From contig JAPZUE010000004.1 of assembly GCA_027533385.1 (NCBI GenBank), positions 310,001 to 374,000 on the forward strand: a stretch of 64,000 nt of DNA. The letters are read 5' to 3'. The first letter of the stretch is position 1. Every line of letters starts with the position of its first letter. The DNA comes from Rhizobium sp. GTDB lineage: Bacteria; Pseudomonadota; Alphaproteobacteria; Rhizobiales; Rhizobiaceae. Under the pieces are notes generated by a model. It worked only from the letters and a program-made list of their open reading frames with translations, was not told the DNA's origin and searched no databases. Made by a program: the position numbers and the translations under genes. Positions 16,878 to 25,477 of this stretch are shown in pieces.

Positions 16878-18458
16878 ATGGCCGCAATCACCTCAACAGC
16901 CATTGCGCCCTCGGCACCTGCCGAGGAGCGCATGGATCCCCGACGGGTCTTCGCCTTCCTGGCGATGGTGTTCGGGATGTTCATGTCGATCCTCGATATC
17001 CAGATCGTCTCGGCGTCGCTCGCCGAGATCCAGGCGGGCCTGGGGGCCGGCTCCGATGAAATCGCCTGGGTGCAGACATCCTATCTGATCGCCGAGGTGA
17101 TCATGATCCCGCTGTCGGGCGTTCTGGCGCGCATCGTGTCGACACGGGTGCTCTTCACCTTCTGTGCCGCCGGCTTCACGCTCGCCAGCGCGCTCTGCGC
17201 CACGGCCACGAACATCGAGCAGATGATCGTCTACCGCGCCATTCAGGGCTTCATCGGCGGCGGTATGATCCCCTCGGTGTTTGCTGCGGCCTTCACCATT
17301 TTCCCGCCGTCGAAACGCAATATCGTCTCGCCCATGGTCGGCCTTGTTGCGACGCTTGCGCCGACCATCGGTCCGACGATCGGCGGTTATCTCAGCCACG
17401 CCATGTCCTGGCACTGGCTGTTCCTGATCAATGTCGTGCCCGGTATTCTGGTGGCTGCTGCGGCCTGGAGCCTGATCGATTTCGACAAGCCGGATCTGAA
17501 GCTTCTCAAGAAGTTCGACTGGTGGGGGCTTGCCTCCATGGCGGTCTTCCTCGGCACGATGGAGTTCGTGCTCGAAGAGGGCAACAACAAGGACTGGTTC
17601 AACGACCATCATATCGTCATGGGCACGGTTGCCATGGTCATCGGCGGTGCGATCTTCTTCTGGCGGGTCTTCAAGGTCGAGCTGCCCGTGGTCGATCTTA
17701 GGGCCTTCTCCAATGCCAACTTCGCCTTCGGCTCGCTCTTCTCCTTCGTCATGGGTGTCGGCCTCTATGGTCTTACCTATCTTTACCCGCTCTATCTCGG
17801 GCGTATCAGAGGCTACGACTCGCTGATGATCGGCGAGACCATGTTCGTCTCCGGTGCGGCGATGTTCTTCACCGCGCCCGTGGCTGGCGCTCTGTCGAAC
17901 AAGCTCGATCCCCGCGTGATGATGATCGGTTTCTCCGGCTTTGCGCTCGGGACCTACCTGATGACCGGGATCACGGCGGACTGGGATTTCTACGAGCTGC
18001 TCGTGCCGCAGATCCTGCGTGGCTGTTCGCTGATGCTTTGCATGGTGCCGATCAACAACCTGGCGCTCGGTACGCTGCCGCCGGATCGCATCAAGAATGC
18101 GTCTGGCCTGTTCAATCTGACCCGCAACCTCGGTGGTGCTGTTGGCCTTGCGATTATCAACACGATGCTTACGCAGCGTTCGGACGACCACTATGCGCGG
18201 CTTTCCGAGCAGCTTTCCTGGGGCAACCAGGCGGCACTCGACTGGCTCGCCAGCGTCGGCGCCAACTATGACAGCTATGGCCTCGACGGTACGGCGGTTG
18301 CGGTGAAGAAGCTTTCGGGTGTCGTCACCCAGCAGGCCTGGCTTCTCTCCTTCATGGACGTCTTCATGGGGCTGACGGTGCTATTTGCAATTCTCGTCTT
18401 CATGGTGCTGCTCCTGAAGAAACCCCAGGGCGCAGCACCGGAGGGCGCCGGTCACTGA
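16878..18458 (+). CDS. EmrB/QacA-family (DHA2) multidrug efflux MFS transporter
   Basis: This is a proton-driven drug exporter with 14 predicted helices, 526 aa. Family signs are the N-terminal MFMSILDIQIVSASLAEIQAGLGA with IAWVQTSYLIAEVIMIPLSG, and the antiporter-type stretch GLVATLAPTIGPTIGGYLS. It has a GAAAGG ribosome site. It pairs with the HlyD-type adaptor upstream and should be controlled by the divergent TetR protein. A terminator follows at 18531. Confidence 0.92.
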   Translation: MAAITSTAIAPSAPAEERMDPRRVFAFLAMVFGMFMSILDIQIVSASLAEIQAGLGAGSDEIAWVQTSYLIAEVIMIPLSGVLARIVSTRVLFTFCAAGFTLASALCATATNIEQMIVYRAIQGFIGGGMIPSVFAAAFTIFPPSKRNIVSPMVGLVATLAPTIGPTIGGYLSHAMSWHWLFLINVVPGILVAAAAWSLIDFDKPDLKLLKKFDWWGLASMAVFLGTMEFVLEEGNNKDWFNDHHIVMGTVAMVIGGAIFFWRVFKVELPVVDLRAFSNANFAFGSLFSFVMGVGLYGLTYLYPLYLGRIRGYDSLMIGETMFVSGAAMFFTAPVAGALSNKLDPRVMMIGFSGFALGTYLMTGITADWDFYELLVPQILRGCSLMLCMVPINNLALGTLPPDRIKNASGLFNLTRNLGGAVGLAIINTMLTQRSDDHYARLSEQLSWGNQAALDWLASVGANYDSYGLDGTAVAVKKLSGVVTQQAWLLSFMDVFMGLTVLFAILVFMVLLLKKPQGAAPEGAGH

Positions 18459-18530
18459 CGCGTGGTCCGGGGCTCCATGCTCGCATAAGCTTGCGGGTTC
18501 AGGCTCTCCCTTGATCTCCAGGGCTTGAGG

Positions 18531-18562
18531 CCGCCTCACATGGTGAGGCGGTCTTCTTTTTT
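18531..18562 (+). terminator. Rho-independent terminator of the efflux pair
   Basis: The stem CCGCCTCAC with GTGAGGCGG has a three-base loop and is followed by TCTTCTTTTTT. Confidence 0.85.
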
Positions 18563-18571
18563 CGAGAAAAA

Positions 18572-18607
18572 GAGGTACGTACATCAGATTTCTGATTTAC
18601 GTACCTC
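18572..18607. promoter_or_regulatory. 36-base palindrome, probable operator of the xylose LacI regulator
   Basis: The outer arms GAGGTACGTA and TACGTACCTC are perfect. The inner arms ATCAGA and TCTGAT are also perfect, with one mismatch pair between the arm sets. It begins just after the upstream terminator and ends 34 bases before the LacI start codon, where autoregulation of LacI-xylB-xylA would be expected. Confidence 0.75.
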
Positions 18608-18641
18608 AGACTCTGGTGTAGGAGAGGCGCCGGAGGAGAGA

Positions 18642-19667
18642 ATGAAGCCGACTGTCCATGACATTGCGAGCCGTGCAGGCGTCAGCCTTGCCACCGTCGA
18701 CCGGGTCTTGAACCGGCGGCCGGGGGTCAGCGCGCGCACCCGCGAAAAGGTCGATCAGGCTGTCAGCGAGCTCGGTTTCGTCCGCGATGTGGCGGCTGCA
18801 AACCTTGCCAAGGGGCGCGTCTATCCGCTGACCTTCATCATTCCCTCGAACGACAATTCCTTCATGCGGGGCCTGCGGCTTGCGCTCGATGAGGCCACCG
18901 AGCGCGCCAGCGTCGAGCGGATCGCCATCCGGATCGTCGATGTGCCGGCCTTTGATGCCAAGGCGCTGGCCGAGGCGCTTTATGCGGCGGCTGCCGAAGC
19001 GCCGGCCGGCATTGCCTTCGTGGCCGTCGATGCGCCCGAGGTCGCCGCAGCTGCCGAGCACGTCATCGCTGCCGGCATTCCGCTGGTGACGCTTGTTTCC
19101 GATCTTTCGGGCGTTTCCCATGACCACTATGCCGGGATCGACAATGCCGCTGCGGGGCGAACGGCTGCCAGCCTGCTGGGGCGCTTTGCGGGCTGTCGCC
19201 GGGGGAAGGTGGCGGTGCTCGCCGGCTCGATGCTGGTGCGAGACCACCGCGAACGCTGCGAGGCCTTTGCCGCTGCAATGAGTGCCGATTTCCCGGAACT
19301 CGGCCTTCTTCCGGTGCTGGAGGGGCGCGATGATCCTGTCGCCGTCGAGCAGCTGGTCTCTTCGCTGTTTTCCGACCGTGACGATATCGTGGCACTCTAC
19401 AGCCTGGGTGCCGGCAATCGCGGACTTGTGCGGGCGCTGGAGCGCCTCGCCGCCGAGCGCCGTCCCGTGGTCATCGCCCACGAGCTGACGGAAACGACGC
19501 GCGGCGCGTTGCAATCGGGGCTGATCGACGCGGTGCTCAACCAGGATGCCGGCCATGAGGTGCGCAGCGCCATCCGCGTTTTGAAGGCGAAGGCCGATGG
19601 GTTGCCTGTTGTCGCTGCCCAGGAGCGCATTCGTATCGACATATTCTTGAAGGACAATCTGCCCTGA
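18642..19667 (+). CDS. LacI family regulator of the xylose genes
   Basis: This is a LacI/PurR-type repressor, ~341 aa. The helix-turn-helix is MKPTVHDIASRAGVSLATVDRVLNRRPGVSARTREKV, followed by a periplasmic-binding-like sensor domain. The start has an excellent ribosome site (GGAGGAGAGAATG). The stop is 25 bases before xylB, so the genes are almost surely co-transcribed. Xylose or a related sugar as effector is inferred from the neighbours. Confidence 0.9.
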   Translation: MKPTVHDIASRAGVSLATVDRVLNRRPGVSARTREKVDQAVSELGFVRDVAAANLAKGRVYPLTFIIPSNDNSFMRGLRLALDEATERASVERIAIRIVDVPAFDAKALAEALYAAAAEAPAGIAFVAVDAPEVAAAAEHVIAAGIPLVTLVSDLSGVSHDHYAGIDNAAAGRTAASLLGRFAGCRRGKVAVLAGSMLVRDHRERCEAFAAAMSADFPELGLLPVLEGRDDPVAVEQLVSSLFSDRDDIVALYSLGAGNRGLVRALERLAAERRPVVIAHELTETTRGALQSGLIDAVLNQDAGHEVRSAIRVLKAKADGLPVVAAQERIRIDIFLKDNLP

Positions 19668-19692
19668 GAGGCAGAGCAATGGGAGGTTATCC

Positions 19693-21141
19693 ATGTATCT
19701 CGGATTGGATCTCGGGACATCGAGCGTGAAGGCCATGCTGATCGACGATCAGCAGCGGGTGATCGGTGTTGGTCACGCGGGTCTCACCGTCCAGCGTCCG
19801 CATCCCGGCTGGTCGGAGCAGGCGCCCGGCGACTGGCTGAGGGCGACGGAAGAGGCGGTTGCGGCACTGAAGGCCTCGCATCCGAAGGAACTCGCCGCCG
19901 TCAAAGGCATCGGTCTTTCCGGCCATATGCATGGCGCAACGCTCATCGACGCCAAGGACCGGGTGCTCCGCCCCTGCATCCTCTGGAACGATACGCGCAG
20001 CCATGCGGAAGCCGCTGCGCTGGATGCAGACCCGCGCTTCCGGGCGCTGACCGGCAATATCGTCTTCCCGGGCTTTACCGCGCCGAAGCTCGCCTGGGTG
20101 AAGAACAACGAGCCGGATACCTTCGCCAAGGTCGCCAAGGTGCTCTTGCCCAAGGATTTCCTGCGGCTCTGGCTGACGGGCGAATATCTCTCCGACATGT
20201 CGGATTCGGCTGGCACCAGCTGGCTCGATACGGGCAAGCGCGCCTGGTCGAGCGAGCTGCTGGAGGCCACCGGTCTGACCGTCGAGCAGATGCCGGGCCT
20301 TGTCGAAGGCACAGATCGCGCCGGCACCTTGCGCGCCGAACTGGCTGAAAAGTGGGGCCTAGGCTCGAACGTCGTCGTGGCGGGTGGGGCAGGCGACAAT
20401 GCCGCCTCTGCCTGCGGCATGGGCACGGTGGCCGAAGGCCAGGCCTTTGTGTCGCTCGGCACGTCGGGCGTGTTGTTTGCGGCCAACGCTTCCTATCTGC
20501 CGAAGCCGGAAAGCGCCGTGCATGCCTTCTGCCATGCGCTGCCCAAGACCTGGCACCAGATGGGTGTCATCCTCTCGGCAACCGACGCGCTCAACTGGCA
20601 TTCGACGGTCACCGGCAAATCGGCGGGCGATCTCACCGGCGAATTGGGTGATGTTCTGAAGGCACCGACCGGAGTCACCTTCCTGCCCTATCTCTCGGGT
20701 GAGCGGACACCGCATAATGATGCGAAGATCCGCGGCGCCTTTATCGGCCTCGGCCATGAGAGCGACCGTGTCGTGCTGACCCAGGCGGTGCTGGAAGGCG
20801 TCACCTTTGCCATCCGTGACAGTCTCGAAGCCCTGAAGTCTGCGGGCACGAAGATCTCGCGGGTGACGGCCATCGGCGGCGGCTCGCGCTCGCGTTACTG
20901 GCTGTCCTCGATCGCAACCGCGCTCGACATGCCCGTCGATATTCCCGCCGACGGCGATTTCGGCGCGGCCTTCGGCGCCGCCCGCCTCGGCCTGATCGCG
21001 GCAACCGGGGCTGATCCGCTCTCGGTCTGCACAGCGCCGCAGACGGCGGAGACGGTGGAACCGGTCAAGGCGCTGAGCTCTGCTTACGAGGCAGCCTATG
21101 GCCGCTACCGGGCGCTTTATCCGGCGATCCGGGGGATTTGA
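19693..21141 (+). CDS. xylB: Xylulokinase
   Basis: This FGGY-family kinase phosphorylates D-xylulose to xylulose 5-phosphate. It is 482 aa. The N-terminal phosphate-binding motif is LGLDLGTSSVKAMLID. The substrate region has SGHMHGATLID. The catalytic Asp is in GGAGDNAASACGMG, and the C-terminal FGGY signature region is GGGSRSRYWLSSIATAL. It is the second gene of the LacI-xylB-xylA unit. Confidence 0.95.
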   Translation: MYLGLDLGTSSVKAMLIDDQQRVIGVGHAGLTVQRPHPGWSEQAPGDWLRATEEAVAALKASHPKELAAVKGIGLSGHMHGATLIDAKDRVLRPCILWNDTRSHAEAAALDADPRFRALTGNIVFPGFTAPKLAWVKNNEPDTFAKVAKVLLPKDFLRLWLTGEYLSDMSDSAGTSWLDTGKRAWSSELLEATGLTVEQMPGLVEGTDRAGTLRAELAEKWGLGSNVVVAGGAGDNAASACGMGTVAEGQAFVSLGTSGVLFAANASYLPKPESAVHAFCHALPKTWHQMGVILSATDALNWHSTVTGKSAGDLTGELGDVLKAPTGVTFLPYLSGERTPHNDAKIRGAFIGLGHESDRVVLTQAVLEGVTFAIRDSLEALKSAGTKISRVTAIGGGSRSRYWLSSIATALDMPVDIPADGDFGAAFGAARLGLIAATGADPLSVCTAPQTAETVEPVKALSSAYEAAYGRYRALYPAIRGI

Positions 21142-21142
21142 A

Positions 21143-21260
21143 CTTCCACCTCCCCCTTGAGGGGGGAGGTCGCTGCGCAAGCAGCGGGTGGGGGTGAACC
21201 CCACCATCACCCCACCCCGGACCTAACGGTCCGACCCTCCCCCTCAAGGGGAGGGTGGTC
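21143..21260. repeat. Mosaic palindromic repeat between xylB and xylA
   Basis: A chain of small hairpins fills the gap, including CCTCCCCC-TTGA-GGGGGGAGG and a CGGACC...GGTCCG stem. The last ~54 bases (21207-21260) recur with few changes at 32849-32900. It lies inside an operon, so it is likely transcribed. Confidence 0.8.
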
Positions 21261-21284
21261 ACAACACACCAAGGAGGACTACCC

Positions 21285-22595
21285 ATGAGCACAGGCTTTT
21301 TCGGCAATATCCAGAAGATCAAATATGAGGGCCCTGACAGCACCAATCCGCTGGCCTTCCGCCACTACAATCCGGACGAAGTGGTTCTCGGCAAGCGCAT
21401 GGAAGACCATCTGCGCTTTGCGATTGCCTATTGGCACACCTTCGTCTGGCCGGGCACCGATCCGTTCGGCGGCAATACTTTCGAGCGTCCGTGGTTCAAG
21501 GACACGATGGATGCGGCCAAGCTGAAGGCAGACGTTGCCTTCGAATTCTTCCAGCTGCTCGGCACGCCCTATTACTGCTTCCACGATGCGGATGTTCGCC
21601 CTGAGGGCAACAGCTTTGCCGAGAACACGAAGAACCTGAACGAGATCGTCGACTACTTCGCCAAGAAGCAGGCCGAGACCGGCGTCAAGCTTCTCTGGGG
21701 CACGGCGAACATGTTCTCGCATCGCCGCTACATGTCGGGCGCTGCCACCAATCCCGATCCGGATGTCTTTGCCTTTGCTGCTGCAACCGTGAAGACCTGC
21801 ATGGACGCGACCCAGCGCCTGGGCGGCGAGAACTACGTGCTGTGGGGTGGCCGCGAAGGTTACGAGACGCTGCTCAACACCGACCTCAAGAATGAACTGG
21901 ACCAGCTCGGCCGCTTCCTCAACCTCGTTGTTGAGTACAAGCACAAGATCGGCTTCAAGGGCGCCATCCTGATCGAGCCGAAGCCGCAGGAGCCATCGAA
22001 GCACCAGTACGACTACGACGTCGCGACCGTCTATGGCTTCCTCAAGGCCTATGGCCTCGAGAAGGAAGTGAAGGTGAATATCGAGCAGGGCCATGCGATC
22101 CTTGCCGGCCATTCCTTCGAGCACGAACTGGCGCTGGCAAACGCTCTGGGGATTTTCGGCTCGATCGACATGAACCGCAACGACTACCAGTCCGGCTGGG
22201 ATACCGACCAGTTCCCGAACAATGTGCCGGAAATGGCACTCGCCTATTACCAGGTTCTCTCCGGCGGCGGCTTCACCACCGGTGGCACCAACTTCGACGC
22301 CAAGCTGCGCCGCCAGTCCCTCGATGCCGAAGACCTGCTGATCGGCCATATCGGCGGCATGGACTGCTGCGCCCGCGGTCTGAAGGCCGCCGCCAAGATG
22401 ATCGAGGACAAGGCCCTGTCGGGACCGCTCAGCGCGCGTTACGCCGGCTGGGACAAGCCGGAGAACCAGAAGATGCTGCGTGGCGAGGAAAGCCTCGATG
22501 CGATCGCCGCGCGCGTCGAAGCCCAGAACGTCAACCCGCAGCCGGTTTCCGGCAAGCAGGAACTCCTGGAAAACGTGGTCAACCGCTACGTTTGA
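21285..22595 (+). CDS. xylA: Xylose isomerase
   Basis: This enzyme interconverts D-xylose and D-xylulose and needs two divalent metal ions. It is 436 aa from [19 protein letters not shown], with AAGGAGGA upstream. Conserved stretches include [10 protein letters not shown] (catalytic His), [48 protein letters not shown] and GSIDMNRND. It is the last gene of the xylose unit. Confidence 0.96.
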   Translation: MSTGFFGNIQKIKYEGPDSTNPLAFRHYNPDEVVLGKRMEDHLRFAIAYWHTFVWPGTDPFGGNTFERPWFKDTMDAAKLKADVAFEFFQLLGTPYYCFHDADVRPEGNSFAENTKNLNEIVDYFAKKQAETGVKLLWGTANMFSHRRYMSGAATNPDPDVFAFAAATVKTCMDATQRLGGENYVLWGGREGYETLLNTDLKNELDQLGRFLNLVVEYKHKIGFKGAILIEPKPQEPSKHQYDYDVATVYGFLKAYGLEKEVKVNIEQGHAILAGHSFEHELALANALGIFGSIDMNRNDYQSGWDTDQFPNNVPEMALAYYQVLSGGGFTTGGTNFDAKLRRQSLDAEDLLIGHIGGMDCCARGLKAAAKMIEDKALSGPLSARYAGWDKPENQKMLRGEESLDAIAARVEAQNVNPQPVSGKQELLENVVNRYV

Positions 22596-22622
22596 TTTCG
22601 ACGCTTTGAGTGCGTTTGGAGG

Positions 22623-22650
22623 CCGGGGCGCGCAAGCGTCCCGGTCTTTC
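22623..22650 (+). terminator. Rho-independent terminator of xylA
   Basis: The stem CCGGGGCGC with GCGTCCCGG (one G-T wobble) has a GCAA loop and is followed by TCTTTC. Confidence 0.75.
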
Positions 22651-22660
22651 GGATTCCTGT

Positions 22661-22811
22661 GCCGCCGTCATCCTCGGGCTTGTCCCGAGGATCTGCCAAG
22701 GGTGGTCGCGGTGTGGACGGTTGAGGAGGGCGCACGTCTCCGCGCACCGTAAGGGCCGAATGCACGGCAGACGGCAGTAGATCCTCGGGACTGCGCCCGA
22801 GGAAGACGGCG
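22661..22811. repeat. Inverted intergenic repeat pair (CCTCGGG type)
   Basis: Arms at 22661-22693 and 22777-22811 are near-complements, each holding its own CCTCGGG...CCCGAGG hairpin bordered by GCCGCCGTC / GACGGCGGC. The ~83 bases between have no recognisable gene. This pattern is common between alphaproteobacterial genes. Confidence 0.75.
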
Positions 22812-22834
22812 GCAAAGGCGTCGCTCGACAGCCC

Positions 22835-23317
22835 TTACCCGATTGCCGTGATCTCCAATTCCTGATCGCCCACTGTCACGACATCACCCACGGACCTGCC
22901 CTTCAGGCGGCTTGCGACCGGCGAGACGAAGGAAATCGAACCCGTCTTCGGGTCGGCCTCATCCTCGCCGACGATGCGGTAGGTCTGGACGCGACCATCG
23001 TCGCGCTCGAAGGTGACACGGCTGCCGAAGGCGACCACGGCATTGCTCTCTGGGGGCGGGATGACCTGGGCGGTGCGGATGCGCTCCGTCAGGTATTTGA
23101 GATCGCGATAGGGTACCGCCGACTGGCGGCGGCGTTCGTTGATGTCCTCTATCGCCTGTGCCGCGAGATAGGCGGCGCGTGCCTCTTCCGCCTGGGCTTC
23201 GAGACGCTTCAAGCCTTCCGCCGTCACGAGGTTCGGATGGGGCGAAATCGGGCGATCCGGCAGATGGGTTTCTGCTGCGGTTTCCGAACTCTCTTCCTTG
23301 GTGAAGGCGACACTCAT
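22835..23317 (-). CDS. GreA/GreB-family transcription elongation factor (paralogue)
   Basis: This is a Gre-type RNA polymerase secondary-channel factor, 160 aa. An N-terminal extension of ~28 residues precedes a coiled-coil domain (LVTAEGLKRLEAQAEEARAA...ERIRTAQVI). The FKBP-like C-terminal domain follows (VAFGSRVTFERDDG...VGDVVTVGDQELEITAIG). The tip DLSEN of classical GreA aligns with DINER here, so the catalytic acidic pair seems kept, but the surrounding tip is Arg-rich. It is probably a second, diverged Gre factor rather than the main greA. Confidence 0.75.
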   Translation of the reverse strand: MSVAFTKEESSETAAETHLPDRPISPHPNLVTAEGLKRLEAQAEEARAAYLAAQAIEDINERRRQSAVPYRDLKYLTERIRTAQVIPPPESNAVVAFGSRVTFERDDGRVQTYRIVGEDEADPKTGSISFVSPVASRLKGRSVGDVVTVGDQELEITAIG

Positions 23318-23463
23318 GGGGGTATTCCGATACGATCAGTGAACCACCAGCATAGAGGTGGCGGCTTGCGGGGCCAAGGGGCGAGGAGCGGCTGCGCAGT
23401 GACTGTTGCAATTCGCACGGCCTTGCCCCAGTCTCGCCAGGATTTCATTCGCTCGCTATTTCA

Positions 23464-24276
23464 ATGGCCAAGACGACGATTCGTGTTTTTCTGTTCCTGC
23501 TGCTGACTGTGCTGACGCAAGTCGGAGGGCTTGCCTATCTGTTGACGCTGGGTGTCGCCAGAACATTGCGGCTCAAGGGGCGGATTGCAAGACTCTGTCT
23601 CTTTCTTGTCCTGTATGTCGGCACGGCCTATGCCGCCACAGTCATTGCCCCTCATTTCGGTCGCGTGCCGCTATCGTGTTTTGCTAAGCCCGCGGATCAT
23701 CTCGTGGTCCGATCACCAATCTACTGCGCCCTCAACCGCAATTACGTGACCCCGGACATGCTTCGGATGGCAGAGGCGCTCGCGGAGCATATGGATGTCC
23801 GCTTCCCCGGTACGGTGACCTTGGCTCTCGATGCCAACTTTCCGTTCATTGACGGATTTCCGCTGTTGCCGCATCTGTCCCATGCAGACGGGAGAAAGCT
23901 GGATCTTGCCTTCTATTACCGTGACGGAACGGGCCGCTTCCTGAATGGGGTGACCCGTTCACCCATCGGCTATTTCGCCTTCGAGCAGCCGTCGCCGGCG
24001 GACGAGCAGCCATGTGCCGGCCGTAACGACTGGCTGACAACCCGATGGGACCTGGCGTGGCTCCAGCCGTTCTTCCCCTCCTATGGGATTGAGCCAGAGC
24101 GCATGCGGGAAGCCGTGTCCTGGCTCTCCAAGACAGGTGTTGTCGAGTATGGTGTGGAGAAAGTTTTCCTTGAGCCGCATCTTACCAACTCACTTGGCCT
24201 TGCTGCTCCGGCGGTACGCTTCCAGGGGTGTCGTGCGGCGCGTCATGACGACCACATCCACGTGCAGATCCAATAG
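23464..24276 (+). CDS. Membrane-anchored candidate LAS-type zinc peptidase
   Basis: I do not recognise a named family. The protein is 270 aa, with two N-terminal hydrophobic segments (~residues 7-30 and 42-62) and then a probably periplasmic domain. The domain carries H140-x-x-G-x-x-x-D147 (SHADGRKLD) and a C-terminal DDHIHVQIQ with H264-x-H266. These are the ligand patterns of the LAS metallopeptidases (M15, MepA), which cut peptidoglycan peptides. Spacing and order fit, but overall similarity cannot be judged by eye. Cysteines at ~72, 88, 194 and 256 may form disulfides. It stands alone, convergent with a LacI gene. Confidence 0.6.
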   Translation: MAKTTIRVFLFLLLTVLTQVGGLAYLLTLGVARTLRLKGRIARLCLFLVLYVGTAYAATVIAPHFGRVPLSCFAKPADHLVVRSPIYCALNRNYVTPDMLRMAEALAEHMDVRFPGTVTLALDANFPFIDGFPLLPHLSHADGRKLDLAFYYRDGTGRFLNGVTRSPIGYFAFEQPSPADEQPCAGRNDWLTTRWDLAWLQPFFPSYGIEPERMREAVSWLSKTGVVEYGVEKVFLEPHLTNSLGLAAPAVRFQGCRAARHDDHIHVQIQ

Positions 24277-24282
24277 GGGCCT

Positions 24283-25302
24283 TCACCGTTTCGCCGGTCC
24301 CGTCACCGAGCCGCGCACGATGAGGTCCGGCATCAGCAGGATTTCCTGGCGCTCCGTCGGGCGGTCGGAGAGCGATTTGATCAAGAGCGACATAGCCTGG
24401 CGGCCGATGGCGGTGCGGGGCTGGCGGATGGTGGTCAGTGCCGGGTTCACGTAAGTTGCCTGGGGCACGTCGTCGAAGCCGATGACGGAGAAGTCGTGCG
24501 GCAGGTCGTAGCCACGGGCGTTGAGGCCGTTGATCACGCCGACGGCGGTGGCGTCGTTGACGCACATGAAGGCTGTGGGCAGCGTGTCGCGCATGAAGAG
24601 TTGCTCGACGGCGAGGCGACCGCTTTCGATCGTGCCTTCGCCTTCCAGCACGAAGCGGCTCCCCGGTGGAATGCGGGCGGCGTCGAGCGCGATGTCGAAA
24701 CCCTGGCGGCGGCGCTGGTGGCCGAGCCTTGTCTTGCTGTCGCCGATGAAGGCGATGGAGCGGTGGCCGGCGGCGAGAAGATGTTCGGCGGCCTTGCGGG
24801 CGCCGGCGACATCGTCAACGCCGACATAGGAGATCTTCGAGCCGAAGACCGGTTCAAAGACGGCGACGGACGGCGGGAGGCGCTGGCCGACGACCTGATG
24901 GCCGAAGGGCTCGTGGCCGGTGAACAGCACGAGGCCCGTCGCCTGGCCGGAGCTTAAGAATTTCAGATATTCCAGCCCACGCTCCGGGTCGTTCTGGGTA
25001 TGGCCGATGAGGACGCCAAAGCCATGCGCGCGGGCCTCGTTTTCGAGGCCAATGAGGGTCGATGAGAAGTTCGGATCGCCGATGTCAGGGGCGAGGATCA
25101 GGATCATGTTCGACCGGCCCATGCGCAGCGAGCGCGCCATGGCATTGGTCGTATAGCCGGTGATGGCGATGGCCTGGTTGACGCGTTGGCGGGTCGATTT
25201 GGCGACTTTGTCCGGGGTGTGGATGGCGCGGCTCACCGTCGCGATCGACACTTCCGCGATGCGTGCCACGTCCTCAATCGTCGCTGGTGCTTGTTGCGGC
25301 AC
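24283..25302 (-). CDS. LacI family repressor of the sugar ABC transporter cluster
   Basis: This is a LacI-type regulator, 339 aa. The helix-turn-helix is ATIEDVARIAEVSIATVSRAIHTPDKVAKSTRQRV and the sensor domain follows. It is divergent from the ABC operon starting at 25478. A double TGTAAAcctTTACA-type operator lies between them at 25404-25438, so it probably represses both itself and the transporter. The inducer is unknown, presumably the transported sugar. Confidence 0.9.
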   Translation of the reverse strand: MPQQAPATIEDVARIAEVSIATVSRAIHTPDKVAKSTRQRVNQAIAITGYTTNAMARSLRMGRSNMILILAPDIGDPNFSSTLIGLENEARAHGFGVLIGHTQNDPERGLEYLKFLSSGQATGLVLFTGHEPFGHQVVGQRLPPSVAVFEPVFGSKISYVGVDDVAGARKAAEHLLAAGHRSIAFIGDSKTRLGHQRRRQGFDIALDAARIPPGSRFVLEGEGTIESGRLAVEQLFMRDTLPTAFMCVNDATAVGVINGLNARGYDLPHDFSVIGFDDVPQATYVNPALTTIRQPRTAIGRQAMSLLIKSLSDRPTERQEILLMPDLIVRGSVTGPAKR

Positions 25303-25403
25303 GCGGCTTCATCCCCTATCCGTCTGGAATCGTTGGAGACCTTACATTCACTGCTGCGACTGCGAAAGCCGATACGGAACAAATTGTCAGCCTGATGTGA
25401 TGA

Positions 25404-25438
25404 TGTAAACCTTTACATCGGCCATGTAAAGGTTTACA
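25404..25438. promoter_or_regulatory. Paired LacI-type operators
   Basis: TGTAAACCTTTACAT (25404-25418) and its exact reverse complement ATGTAAAGGTTTACA (25424-25438) are spaced by CGGCC. Each unit is itself a near-palindrome of the LacI-family TGTAAA-N2-TTTACA kind. Centres are 20 bases apart, about two helical turns. The pair lies between the divergent repressor and ABC operon. Confidence 0.85.
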
Positions 25439-25477
25439 CAAGATGGCAGAGCGGTCGGGAGCCGCCGGGAGGATTGC

